Made by a program: the position numbers and the translations under genes. 64,000 bases of DNA from Marinobacter panjinensis (lineage in GTDB: Bacteria; Pseudomonadota; Gammaproteobacteria; Pseudomonadales; Oleiphilaceae). Of the stretch, positions 8,096 through 16,709 are shown one piece after another (within the stretch, counting starts at the first letter, position 1; each line of letters opens with the position of its first letter). Location of the stretch: positions 3,286,001 through 3,350,000 of the forward strand of contig NZ_SZYH01000001.1 of the NCBI RefSeq assembly GCF_005298175.1, in the 5' to 3' direction. The notes under the pieces are model-generated. The model did no database searches, had not been told where the DNA came from, and saw nothing but the letters and a program-made list of their open reading frames with translations.

Positions 8096-9565
8096 ATGAC
8101 TGTCGGATTGACGAACCCGGAACTCTTGCGCGAAAGCGCGTACATTAATGGCGAATGGGTCCAGGCGCGTTCTGGTAACCAATTGCCGGTCACCAATCCT
8201 GCCAGTGGCGAGCACCTGGCAAATGTGCCGGACATGGGCGCAGAAGATGCCCGGCGGGCCATCGCAGCGGCTGAGGCCGCGTGGCCTGAATGGCGCGCGC
8301 GCCCGGCCAAGGAGCGAGCTGGCGTTCTGCGTCGTTGGTTCGATCTGGTGATGCAACATCAGGAAGACCTGGCCCGGTTAATGACGGCGGAGCAGGGCAA
8401 GCCGCTGGCGGAAGCACGCGGTGAGGTAGGTTACGGCGCCAGCTTTATTGAGTGGTTTGCCGAGGAAGCAAAACGCGCCTATGGCGATGTGATCCCGGGC
8501 CATGGCAGGGATAAGCGAATTGTTGTGATCAAGCAGCCCATCGGGGTAGTGGCGGCGATCACGCCCTGGAACTTTCCGGTGGCAATGATCACCCGCAAGG
8601 TGGCCCCGGCTCTCGCCGCCGGCTGCCCGGTGGTGGTCAAGCCCGCGGAGGATACCCCGCTGTGTGCCCTTGCCCTGGCGGTGCTGGCAGAGGAGGCCGG
8701 TGTTCCCCCGGGAATCCTCAATATTATCACCTGCTCAAAGGCCCGGGCGCCGGAGGTGGGCGAGGAACTGAGCACCAATCCGGTGGTTCGCAAGGTGTCG
8801 TTCACCGGCTCTACCCCAGTGGGCAAACTGCTCATGCGTCAGGCCAGCGGCACGGTCAAGAAAGTGAGCCTGGAGCTGGGTGGTAATGCCCCCTTTATTG
8901 TGTTCGACGATGCCGATCTCGATGCCGCTGTGACCGGACTGATGGCCTCCAAGTACCGGAATACCGGTCAGACTTGTGTCTGCGCAAATCGCGTCTATGT
9001 TCAGTCCGGTGTGTATGACCAATTTGTTGAAAAGCTCAAAACAGCGGTTGGTCAACTGGTGGTGGGCGCCGGTCTTGAAGGCGAGACTCAACAGGGCCCA
9101 CTAATCAACCAGGCGGCCCTGGATAAGGTCAAGCGACACATCGCCGATGCGACCAACAAGGGCGCCAGGGTGGTCCTGGGGGGCAATGCACACGCGCTGG
9201 GTGGCACCTTCTTCGAGCCAACCATCCTCACTGATGTCACTCAGGATATGCTGGTGGCCAATGAGGAGACGTTTGGGCCGGTGGCGCCGCTGTTCCGGTT
9301 TGATACCGAGGAGCAGGCGATCGCCATGGCCAATGACACGGAATTCGGTCTGGCCGCCTACTTCTACAGCAATGACATCCGGCGCATCTGGCACGTGGCT
9401 GAGGCCCTTGAAACGGGTATGATCGGTATCAACGACGGGATCATTTCCACCGAGACCGCACCCTTCGGTGGCGTCAAGGAAAGTGGCCTTGGCCGGGAAG
9501 GTTCCCGGTATGGCCTGGACGAGTTCATGGAACTCAAGTATCTGTGCCTGGGCGGCATGCGCTAA
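8096..9565 (+). CDS. NAD(P)-dependent succinate-semialdehyde-type aldehyde dehydrogenase
   Basis: 489-residue aldehyde dehydrogenase. PWNFPVAMITRK (near residue 156) is the cofactor region, ELGGNAPFIVFDDADLD carries the general-base Glu (near 260), and NTGQTCVCANR carries the nucleophilic Cys (near 294). The overall pattern is that of GabD-type succinate-semialdehyde dehydrogenases. The ATG at 8096 follows GAGAGGA at good spacing. It may oxidise a semialdehyde released from the compound imported and CoA-activated by the neighbouring genes; the true substrate is not determined. Confidence 0.92.
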   Translation: MTVGLTNPELLRESAYINGEWVQARSGNQLPVTNPASGEHLANVPDMGAEDARRAIAAAEAAWPEWRARPAKERAGVLRRWFDLVMQHQEDLARLMTAEQGKPLAEARGEVGYGASFIEWFAEEAKRAYGDVIPGHGRDKRIVVIKQPIGVVAAITPWNFPVAMITRKVAPALAAGCPVVVKPAEDTPLCALALAVLAEEAGVPPGILNIITCSKARAPEVGEELSTNPVVRKVSFTGSTPVGKLLMRQASGTVKKVSLELGGNAPFIVFDDADLDAAVTGLMASKYRNTGQTCVCANRVYVQSGVYDQFVEKLKTAVGQLVVGAGLEGETQQGPLINQAALDKVKRHIADATNKGARVVLGGNAHALGGTFFEPTILTDVTQDMLVANEETFGPVAPLFRFDTEEQAIAMANDTEFGLAAYFYSNDIRRIWHVAEALETGMIGINDGIISTETAPFGGVKESGLGREGSRYGLDEFMELKYLCLGGMR

Positions 9566-9589
9566 GCCCTCGTTGGCAAGGAGAGTCGA

Positions 9590-10813
9590 ATGGCAGGCCC
9601 CCTGTCTCATCTGCGCATCCTCGATCTTTCCCGGGTTTTGGCCGGCCCCTGGGCCGGTCAGGTCCTCGGAGACCTGGGTGCGGAGGTTATCAAGATCGAG
9701 CGTCCGGAAACCGGCGATGACACCCGCTCCTGGGGACCGCCTTATCTGCAGGGGACCGATGGCAGCTCTGAGCTCTCCGCCTACTTCCTGGCTGCCAACC
9801 GGAACAAGCAGTCCCTGGCGATCGATATCGCCCATCCCGAGGGGCAGGAACTGGTCCGCAAGCTGGTGGCTGAATCGGATGTTGTACTGGAAAACTTCAA
9901 GGTGGGCGGCCTCAAGCGCTATGGTCTGGATTACGACAGTCTGAAGCGAGTTAACCCGAAACTCATCTATTGCTCGATTACCGGATTCGGCCAGGATGGC
10001 CCCTATGCGAACCGGCCCGGTTATGATTTTCTGATCCAGGCCATGGGCGGGCTGATGAGTATAACGGGGCAACCAGACGGCGAGCCCGGGGAAGGGCCAA
10101 TGAAGGTCGGTGTGGCGCTGACGGACATCGTGACCGGGCTCTACGCCACCATCGGTGTACTTGCCGCTCTCAGCCACCGGGACCGGACCGGGGAGGGCCA
10201 GTATGTGGAGACCGCCCTACTGGATGTGCAGGTGGCCTGCCTGGCCAACCAGGCCATGAATTACCTGACCACAGGTAAGGCACCGACAAGGATGGGGAAC
10301 GCTCATCCCAATATTGTGCCTTATCAGGATTTTCCCACGGCAGACGGCAATATGGTGCTGACAATAGGCAATGATCAGCAGTTTTCCCGGCTGGCTGATG
10401 TGCTCGGGCACCCGGAGTGGGCGGGCGATGATCGCTTTGCGACGAACCGCGCCCGGGTGGCCAATCGCAAGGAACTGATCCCGAAGCTACGGCAGGCTAC
10501 AGTGATGCGTTCCACCCGGGAGTGGGTCGAAATCCTCGAGCGGAAAGGCGTGCCCTGCGGGCCAGTGAATACCCTGGATCAGGTATTTGACGACCCCCAG
10601 GTTCTCGCGCGGGGCATGAAACAGACGGTGTCCCATCCGGATCTGGGCGAGGTGCCAATGGTCGGCAATCCAATCAAGCTGAAACTGACACCCGTAACCT
10701 ACCGCACGGCACCGCCGCTGTTGGGGGAGCAGTCGGATCATGTCCTGCGTCAGGTTGCGGGCCTTTCTCCCGGGGAGATCAAAGTACTAAGGGAGCGGGG
10801 GGTCGTCTCTTGA
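9590..10813 (+). CDS. CaiB/BaiF-family (class III) CoA-transferase
   Basis: 407-residue protein of the formyl-CoA transferase superfamily. The N-terminus LRILDLSRVLAGPWAGQVLGDLGAEVIKIE and the segment YDFLIQAMGGLMSITG are diagnostic. The Asp in KVGVALTDIVTGLYA (near residue 176) is the expected nucleophile that forms the acyl-anhydride intermediate. AAGGAGAG precedes the start. It lies 24 nt after the semialdehyde dehydrogenase and probably shares its transcript, moving CoA between carboxylic acids in the pathway. Confidence 0.93.
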   Translation: MAGPLSHLRILDLSRVLAGPWAGQVLGDLGAEVIKIERPETGDDTRSWGPPYLQGTDGSSELSAYFLAANRNKQSLAIDIAHPEGQELVRKLVAESDVVLENFKVGGLKRYGLDYDSLKRVNPKLIYCSITGFGQDGPYANRPGYDFLIQAMGGLMSITGQPDGEPGEGPMKVGVALTDIVTGLYATIGVLAALSHRDRTGEGQYVETALLDVQVACLANQAMNYLTTGKAPTRMGNAHPNIVPYQDFPTADGNMVLTIGNDQQFSRLADVLGHPEWAGDDRFATNRARVANRKELIPKLRQATVMRSTREWVEILERKGVPCGPVNTLDQVFDDPQVLARGMKQTVSHPDLGEVPMVGNPIKLKLTPVTYRTAPPLLGEQSDHVLRQVAGLSPGEIKVLRERGVVS

Positions 10814-10829
10814 CCCACACCATGCATCT

Positions 10830-11624
10830 TTAAAGTCCCTGGAAATGCGCAGGCCGCTTGGCCAGAAACGCTGACACACCCTCTGCAAAATCCTCAGTCC
10901 GGGTCATTTCCAGAAAGGCCGCTCGCTCTGTTTCCAGGTGGGCGGCCAGCTGATTGCCGTTGGCCCGGTCGGTAAGCTGGCGGAACGCGCCAAAGGCACG
11001 GGTAGGTCCGCTGGCAACTTTGCCGGTGATCTCGGTCAACAGATTTTCATAGCTGTGCTCCGGGGCAAACTCGGTAATCAGGCCCCAGTCTTTGGCTTGC
11101 GCAGCACTGAGAGTTTTCCCCAGCAACATCAGCTCCGCTGCCCGACCAGCGCCGATCCTGTGGGCCAGAAACCAGCTGCCGCCACAGTCAGGTACAGCGC
11201 CGATGCCGTTGTAGGCCACCAGGAATTTTGCATCCTCCCGGGCGATCACCAGGTCTGACATCAGCGCCAGGCTGAGCCCCGCGCCAGCGGCGACGCCCTT
11301 GACCGCGGCGATCACCGGAGCATCCATGCTGCGCAACAGCAGGATGGCCGGGTTGACCGCATCCAGGATGGCACTGATGGCATCACCCGCCTGCTCTGGA
11401 GAGCCTGCCATACTGGATACATCACCGCCTGCCATAAAGGCACGCCCCGCCCCTGTCAGAACAACACATCGCAGGCCCGCTAAGGATGTCAGCCCCTGGA
11501 CAGCGGCCAGAAAGGCCTCCGCCAGGGGCACATTGATCGCGTTCAGGGCCTCCGGCCGGTTGAAGGTCAGTGTTGCTATACCGGTCTCAGGGTCAAAATC
11601 GGTGGTTACCAGTTGTTCTGCCAT
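10830..11624 (-). CDS. Enoyl-CoA hydratase/isomerase (crotonase family)
   Basis: 264-residue crotonase-fold protein. The start is set at the ATG beginning MAEQLVTTDFDPETG because the upstream in-frame extension looks non-coding. Oxyanion-hole segments GAGRAFMAGGDVSSM and GVAAGAGLSLALMSDLVIA are clear. At the second catalytic position it has NGIGAVPDCGGSWFL with Asp where hydratases usually have a Glu, so it may be an isomerase or a hydratase of altered specificity. It faces the CoA-transferase gene tail-to-tail and is divergent from the second importer. Confidence 0.92.
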   Translation of the reverse strand: MAEQLVTTDFDPETGIATLTFNRPEALNAINVPLAEAFLAAVQGLTSLAGLRCVVLTGAGRAFMAGGDVSSMAGSPEQAGDAISAILDAVNPAILLLRSMDAPVIAAVKGVAAGAGLSLALMSDLVIAREDAKFLVAYNGIGAVPDCGGSWFLAHRIGAGRAAELMLLGKTLSAAQAKDWGLITEFAPEHSYENLLTEITGKVASGPTRAFGAFRQLTDRANGNQLAAHLETERAAFLEMTRTEDFAEGVSAFLAKRPAHFQGL

Positions 11625-11872
11625 ATCTGATTTTCTCACGCCATGGTGCATCTGAAGGTCAGTTCCCTGCGTAATGTCGTTATCAGTCCTCAGGTAACAG
11701 CGTAGAAGGGTTTGCCTAATGGTGCCTGCATGGACTACTTTAAGTCTGGGTCGGGGCGTGCCCTGATCACAAGAAAAAACAAGAATTACAATCATCTTTA
11801 GGCGTAAATGGGGTAGCTGCAAGGCGTGTTCACATGCCTGTGTTCCCGTCGCCAGGGGTGCCAGGAGGTGAA

Positions 11873-12688
11873 GTGAGCATCCTCGATATCAGCAACCTGT
11901 CCCTGTCGTTTGGTGGTGTGACGGCCTTGCAGGACGTCAGTTTCCGCGTGCCTGAAAGCACCATCACCACCATCATCGGCCCGAATGGCGCCGGCAAGAC
12001 GTCACTTTTCAACTGTATTTCCGGTTTCTACAAACCCCAGCAGGGCACGATCAGCTACGAGGGCCAGGTGCTTTCAAGCGCTATCAAGCCGCCGCGCCGG
12101 GCCGCACTGGGCCTGGCCCGAACCTTTCAGAACATTGCCCTGTTCCGCGGTATGACCGTTCTCGACAACATCAAGCTCGGCGCCCACGTTCACATGAAAA
12201 GCGGCTTGTTGAGCGCACTGGCCTATTTTGGTCCGGCGCGCCGGGAAGAGATGGCGGTTCGCAAGGATGTGGAACAACGGATCATCGACTTCCTGGAAAT
12301 CGACCATATCCGTCGCCAGCCGGTAGCGAGCCTCTCCTACGGATTGCAGAAACGGGTGGAGCTGGCCCGGGCACTGGCCATGCAACCGAAAGTGCTGATG
12401 CTGGATGAACCGGTCGCCGGTATGAACCGGGAGGAAAAGGAGGATATGGCCCGTTTTATCCTGGATATCCGGGAGGAGTGGGGCATTACCGTGCTGATGG
12501 TGGAGCACGACATGGGCATGGTGATGGATATTTCCGACCACATCGCGGTGCTCAATTTTGGTCAGGTTATTACCGAGGGCCTGCCATCGGAGGTTCAGAA
12601 GAACCCCGAGGTGATCAAGGCCTACCTGGGCAACAGTGACATCGACAGCCTGCGCAAGAAGCTCAATCCGGAAGAGGAAGCCGCCTGA
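11873..12688 (+). CDS. HAAT ABC transporter ATPase, LivG type (system 2)
   Basis: 271 residues from a GTG that follows AGGAGG by 4 nt; an upstream ATG at 11834 in the same frame would add 13 residues of unfamiliar sequence. Walker A GPNGAGKTS, a signature loop of the variant form SYGLQKRVELA, Walker B VLMLDEPVAGM and switch VEHDMGMVMD are present. This is the first gene of a second importer whose order (G-H-M-K-F-ligase) differs from the first, so the two are not a recent tandem duplication. The 3' end overlaps the next start by one base (TGATG). Confidence 0.92.
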   Translation: MSILDISNLSLSFGGVTALQDVSFRVPESTITTIIGPNGAGKTSLFNCISGFYKPQQGTISYEGQVLSSAIKPPRRAALGLARTFQNIALFRGMTVLDNIKLGAHVHMKSGLLSALAYFGPARREEMAVRKDVEQRIIDFLEIDHIRRQPVASLSYGLQKRVELARALAMQPKVLMLDEPVAGMNREEKEDMARFILDIREEWGITVLMVEHDMGMVMDISDHIAVLNFGQVITEGLPSEVQKNPEVIKAYLGNSDIDSLRKKLNPEEEAA

Positions 12689-13566
12689 TGGATTGGATCT
12701 TCTTTGGTGAGATCAGCCTGGCGGGTCTGGCTATGGGCGGCTTGTATTCGCTGATCGCCCTGGGGTTTGTGATCATCTACAAGGCTACTCGGGTGATCAA
12801 TTTTGCCATCGGCGAAATCATGATGTTTGCCGCCTACCTGTTCCTGGCCTTTGCTGGCGGTATGGAGATGTCGGCCTGGATTGCGCTGCCGCTGGCGGTG
12901 ATCGGCGGCAGCCTTCTGGGCGGGGTGATCGAGAAAACCATGATCCGGCCGATGCTGGGTGAATCGCCCATTTCGGTCGTGATGGTGACCATCGGTATAG
13001 CCAGTATCCTGGTGGGCCTGGTGGAATTTATCTGGACCGCCGACCCGCAGTTGCTGCCCAGCTTCCTGCCCCGGGAGCCGGTGTTTATCGGTGAACTCTA
13101 TCTGGCTCCGAAAATCGCCTACGGCTTCCTGATCGGGGCTGCCCTGTTGATTATTTACCTGCTCTATTTCCGTTTCTCGCGGGGTGGAGTCGCGCTGAGG
13201 GCGACGGCCTCGGACCAGGCGGCGGCCTATTCCATGGGTATTAACGTGCGCCGGGTGTTCAACATGGCCTGGGTGTTCGGTTCCCTGGCCGCGTCGCTGG
13301 CCGGTGTGCTGGTGGCCGCCACCGGCGGCCTCAGCCCGCAGTTCGGGATCATCGGGCTGAGTGTGCTGGTGGTGGTGATTGTCGGTGGTCTGGACAGCAT
13401 CCTCGGAGCACTGATCGCTGGTGTATTCATTGGCTGGCTGGAGACCGTGGCTGGTGCCTATCTGGGTGGCGAATACCGGATGCCGGCGACCTTCCTGGTG
13501 CTGGCAGTGATCCTGGTGATCCGGCCCTACGGCCTTTTTGGCACCCACGAAATAGAGCGAGTGTAA
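12688..13566 (+). CDS. HAAT ABC transporter permease, LivH type (system 2)
   Basis: 292-residue inner-membrane permease. The LivH signature appears as GFVIIYKATRVINFAIGEIMMFAAYLF, where the usual Asn-Phe-Ala-His is Asn-Phe-Ala-Ile. The coupling loop RATASDQAAAYSMGINVRRV is intact. It begins in a one-base overlap with the ATPase stop. It shares family but little obvious close identity with the system-1 permease. Confidence 0.92.
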   Translation: MDWIFFGEISLAGLAMGGLYSLIALGFVIIYKATRVINFAIGEIMMFAAYLFLAFAGGMEMSAWIALPLAVIGGSLLGGVIEKTMIRPMLGESPISVVMVTIGIASILVGLVEFIWTADPQLLPSFLPREPVFIGELYLAPKIAYGFLIGAALLIIYLLYFRFSRGGVALRATASDQAAAYSMGINVRRVFNMAWVFGSLAASLAGVLVAATGGLSPQFGIIGLSVLVVVIVGGLDSILGALIAGVFIGWLETVAGAYLGGEYRMPATFLVLAVILVIRPYGLFGTHEIERV

Positions 13567-13567
13567 G

Positions 13568-14611
13568 ATGCGCATCGGTGACGCAAAACAGAGTTATGAG
13601 GCCGATGAGGCGATCTGGACCACTTCAACCCAAAAACTGTGGTTTGGTCTTTTCCTGCTGATTCTGCTGGTGTTTCCATTCATGGCGGATTCCTATTTGC
13701 TGTACCTCGGATGCCTGGTTGGCATTGCCGTGATCAGCACCACTGGCCTGAATATCCTGACCGGCTTTACCGGCCTGATTTCCCTGGGGCAGGCGGGGTT
13801 CATGGGCGTTGGTGCTTATACCGTGGCCTGGCTCTCCGTTAATACCGGCCTGCCATTCCCGATAACCCTGGTATTGGCCGGGCTCATGGCAGCCGCGGTA
13901 GGTATTCTGGTGGGCCTGCCCTCGCTGCGGGTCAAAGGGTTGTACCTGGCCATTGCCACCCTGGCGGCCGGTGTTTTCCTGCATTTCATCTTTGCCGAGT
14001 GGGAATCAGTCACCGGCGGTATGGGCGGCCTGAGCCTGGAGCCGGCGCATCTGTTCGGGCTGAGTTTCCAGAGCGATTTCATGATGTATTTCATCATCGT
14101 GCCGCTGGCGGTGCTGATGGTACTTGCCGCCGCGAATGTGTTCCGGACCCGTATTGGCCGGGCCTTCATTGCCATACGCGACCGGGATATTTCTGCCGAA
14201 ATTCTGGGTATTGATCTGCTGCGCTACAAGCTGATGTCCTTCGCGCTCAGTTCGTTCTATGCCGGGGTAGCCGGTGGTCTGTTCGCCTATTTTTACCGGG
14301 TGGTGACGCCGGAGAGCTTCCCGCTGTCCATGTCGATTTTCTATCTTGCGGCGGTAATCGTGGGCGGCATGGGCAACCTGCTGGGAGGCATACTCGGCGC
14401 GGCCTTTATGACTCTGGTGCCGGAAGCGCTGAAACTGCTGACCGCAGCCCTGACGCCGTTTTACCCCAACGCCCCCGTGTTCATGTCGCCAATGCTGGAG
14501 ATTATCTTCGGCGCGCTGATTGTGGGCTTCCTGATTTTTGAACCCCATGGCCTCGCGGAGATGTGGCATCGCATCCGCCGTTTTTTCCGCCTGTGGCCCT
14601 TTAAAAACTAA
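13568..14611 (+). CDS. HAAT ABC transporter permease, LivM type (system 2)
   Basis: 347-residue permease with an N-terminal cytoplasmic extension of about 20 residues before the first span. LNILTGFTGLISLGQAGFMGVGAY is the LivM signature and AIRDRDISAEILGIDLLRYK is the coupling loop. The gene begins two bases after the LivH-type stop, so expression is coupled. It ends with a basic, aromatic tail. Confidence 0.92.
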   Translation: MRIGDAKQSYEADEAIWTTSTQKLWFGLFLLILLVFPFMADSYLLYLGCLVGIAVISTTGLNILTGFTGLISLGQAGFMGVGAYTVAWLSVNTGLPFPITLVLAGLMAAAVGILVGLPSLRVKGLYLAIATLAAGVFLHFIFAEWESVTGGMGGLSLEPAHLFGLSFQSDFMMYFIIVPLAVLMVLAAANVFRTRIGRAFIAIRDRDISAEILGIDLLRYKLMSFALSSFYAGVAGGLFAYFYRVVTPESFPLSMSIFYLAAVIVGGMGNLLGGILGAAFMTLVPEALKLLTAALTPFYPNAPVFMSPMLEIIFGALIVGFLIFEPHGLAEMWHRIRRFFRLWPFKN

Positions 14612-14682
14612 CGGTTTCTCAACGAGCCTTTCACCAGGAAACCGTGCAACACCAACAACAAGAAGCAGCAAGGAGAATCAAT

Positions 14683-15891
14683 ATGTTCAGAAACATCCTC
14701 AACAAAGGTCGCCGGCTTGCCGGGCTTGGTAGCCTGGTCGCTGCATTGACCGTGGCCACCCCGGCCATGGCCCAGGACAAGGAACCCATCGTCTTCGGTG
14801 GCTCCATACCACTGTCCGGCGTATTTGCTTTTGCCGGCATTCACATCCATGCAGGCCTGACGGATTACACCGACTGGATCAACAGTGAAGGCGGTATCAA
14901 TGGCCATCCGGTGAAGTACGTGATGGAAGATACCGCGTACGAGGTGGACCGTTCGGTGGCTGCTTTCAAGAAGATTTCCGGCAGTGAATCTCCGGCCACC
15001 TATTACGGTGACAGCACCGGTTTTATGAAGGCCATTGCCTCGGAGCTGAACAGCCAGGGGGATACACTGATGAGTGGCGCGTCGTTTGCCACCGCGCTGA
15101 CGGATAACGAGCAGTACCCCTACCAGTTCATCCCGGGTCCCAACTACAGCCAGATGTTCGGCATCATCCTGGAGTACATTGCAGACCAGGGTAAGGACGG
15201 CGACATGCCGACCGTTGCCTTCGTCTACAGCGATACCGAGTTCGGCAAGGATCCCATCGAGAATGGCAAGGCCCGGGCCGCGGAGCTGGGTATAGAAGTG
15301 GTTGAAGATATCGTCACCAAGCCCGGCAGCGTGGACGTGTCCGCAGAAGTCCTGAAGTTGCGCCGGGTACGCCCGGATTTCGTGGTGTTCCACGGCTATG
15401 TGCTGTCGCCGATCAACGAGTTCATGGTGCAGATGCGCCAGATGGGGCTGGACACCCAGTTCATGGGTACCTTCTGGTCTTCTGACAAGCTGATCATCGA
15501 CAAAATGGGCGCGGATGCGGACGGCTACATGGGTGTTATGCCCTACAACTACTATGACAGCGAAGAAAGTGGGCCGATGCTGGACGCACTCAGGGCTCAG
15601 GCCGAAAAGAGTGACCCGGAGGCCGATTACCGCCCGACCGGCTACATGCAGGCCTGGTTCAACGCCATGGTGTGGACCGAAGTGATCAAGCGCACCCTTG
15701 ACGCCGACAAGGAGCTGACCGGTGAAAACATGGCCGCGGCACTGGCCTCGATTGAGGACTGGGACACCGGCGGCATCATCGGTATTCCGGTTACGGTCAG
15801 GGACATGTCCTTCCCGGTTGGCCGTATCTGGCGGGTCAATGCCGAAAAAGGCCGTTACGAGCCGGTATCGGACTGGATTCACCTCGACTGA
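14683..15891 (+). CDS. HAAT ABC transporter substrate-binding protein (system 2)
   Basis: 402-residue periplasmic binding protein. The ATG at 14683 is preceded by AAGGAGA. The signal peptide runs to about residue 27 (core LGSLVAALTVA, cleavage after PAMA). The mature part begins EPIVFGGSIPLSGVFAFAG and contains WINSEGGINGHPVKY, as in LivK/AmiC-like proteins. It lies between the permeases and the LivF-type ATPase. Ligand is unknown; the downstream coupled acyl-CoA ligase argues for an organic acid. Confidence 0.92.
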   Translation: MFRNILNKGRRLAGLGSLVAALTVATPAMAQDKEPIVFGGSIPLSGVFAFAGIHIHAGLTDYTDWINSEGGINGHPVKYVMEDTAYEVDRSVAAFKKISGSESPATYYGDSTGFMKAIASELNSQGDTLMSGASFATALTDNEQYPYQFIPGPNYSQMFGIILEYIADQGKDGDMPTVAFVYSDTEFGKDPIENGKARAAELGIEVVEDIVTKPGSVDVSAEVLKLRRVRPDFVVFHGYVLSPINEFMVQMRQMGLDTQFMGTFWSSDKLIIDKMGADADGYMGVMPYNYYDSEESGPMLDALRAQAEKSDPEADYRPTGYMQAWFNAMVWTEVIKRTLDADKELTGENMAAALASIEDWDTGGIIGIPVTVRDMSFPVGRIWRVNAEKGRYEPVSDWIHLD

Positions 15892-15899
15892 GGGGCTGT

Positions 15900-16709
15900 A
15901 TGGAAGCCTTACTGGAAATCGATAACATCGAGGTGGTCTACAACAAGTCGGTGCAGGTCCTCCGGGGCCTGTCACTGCGGGTGCCGGAGGGTGCCATTGT
16001 GGCGCTCCTCGGCTCCAACGGCGCCGGCAAATCCACCACCTTGAAGAGTGTTTCCGGCCTGTTGACCCTGGAAGACGGCGAAGTGACCGCCGGAGAAGTC
16101 CGTTTCCGGGGCAAGGATGTGAAGGGAACGCCGCCTGAGAAGCTGGTGCGCAATGGGTTGTTCCATGTGATGGAAGGTCGCCGTGTGTTCGAGGACCTGA
16201 CCGTCGAGGAGAATCTGGTTGCCGCCACCTATGCACTCAGTGGCACCAAACCCTCCCTGAGTGACAGTTATGAACTGGTTTACAACTATTTCCCGCGACT
16301 GAAAGAGCGTCGCAAGCAACTGGCGGGGTACTTGTCGGGCGGGGAACAGCAGATGCTGGCCCTTGGCCGGGCGCTGATTGCCCAGCCGAAGCTGATCATG
16401 CTGGATGAACCTTCGCTGGGGCTGGCGCCGATGCTGGTGGAGGAAATCTTCACCATCGTGGCGCGAATCAATCGCGAGCAGGGCACGGCCATTCTGCTGG
16501 TGGAACAGAATGCTGCGGTCTCACTGGCGATAGCCTCTTACGGTTACATCATGGAGAACGGCAAAATCGTGATCGATGGCCCGGCGGACAAACTGACCGC
16601 CAACGAGGATGTGCGGGAGTTCTATCTGGGGGTGGGTGGCAAGGAAGGCGAAGCCCGCAGTTACCGTGACATCAAGCACTACAAACGCCGTAAACGGTGG
16701 CTTTCATGA
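15900..16709 (+). CDS. HAAT ABC transporter ATPase, LivF type (system 2)
   Basis: 269-residue ATPase with Walker A GSNGAGKST, signature LSGGEQQML, Walker B IMLDEPSLGLAP and switch LVEQNAAVSL. The C-terminus is about 25 residues longer than usual and basic (SYRDIKHYKRRKRW). The start lies 8 nt after the binding-protein stop. Its stop overlaps the acyl-CoA ligase start as ATGA, tying transport ATPase and ligase synthesis together. Confidence 0.92.
   Translation: MEALLEIDNIEVVYNKSVQVLRGLSLRVPEGAIVALLGSNGAGKSTTLKSVSGLLTLEDGEVTAGEVRFRGKDVKGTPPEKLVRNGLFHVMEGRRVFEDLTVEENLVAATYALSGTKPSLSDSYELVYNYFPRLKERRKQLAGYLSGGEQQMLALGRALIAQPKLIMLDEPSLGLAPMLVEEIFTIVARINREQGTAILLVEQNAAVSLAIASYGYIMENGKIVIDGPADKLTANEDVREFYLGVGGKEGEARSYRDIKHYKRRKRWLS

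Noticed and set aside
12622..13575. Minus-strand open frame opposite the second LivH gene
   Set aside because: Strongly biased to His, Gln, Asp and Arg, as expected for the antisense of a membrane protein; the plus-strand gene is certain.
14608..16236. Long minus-strand open frame antisense to the second binding-protein and LivF genes
   Set aside because: It mirrors two well-supported genes and its product (many His, Arg and Gly) resembles no family. GC-rich codon bias leaves few antisense stops; the same holds for 1095-2489 and 2491-3987.
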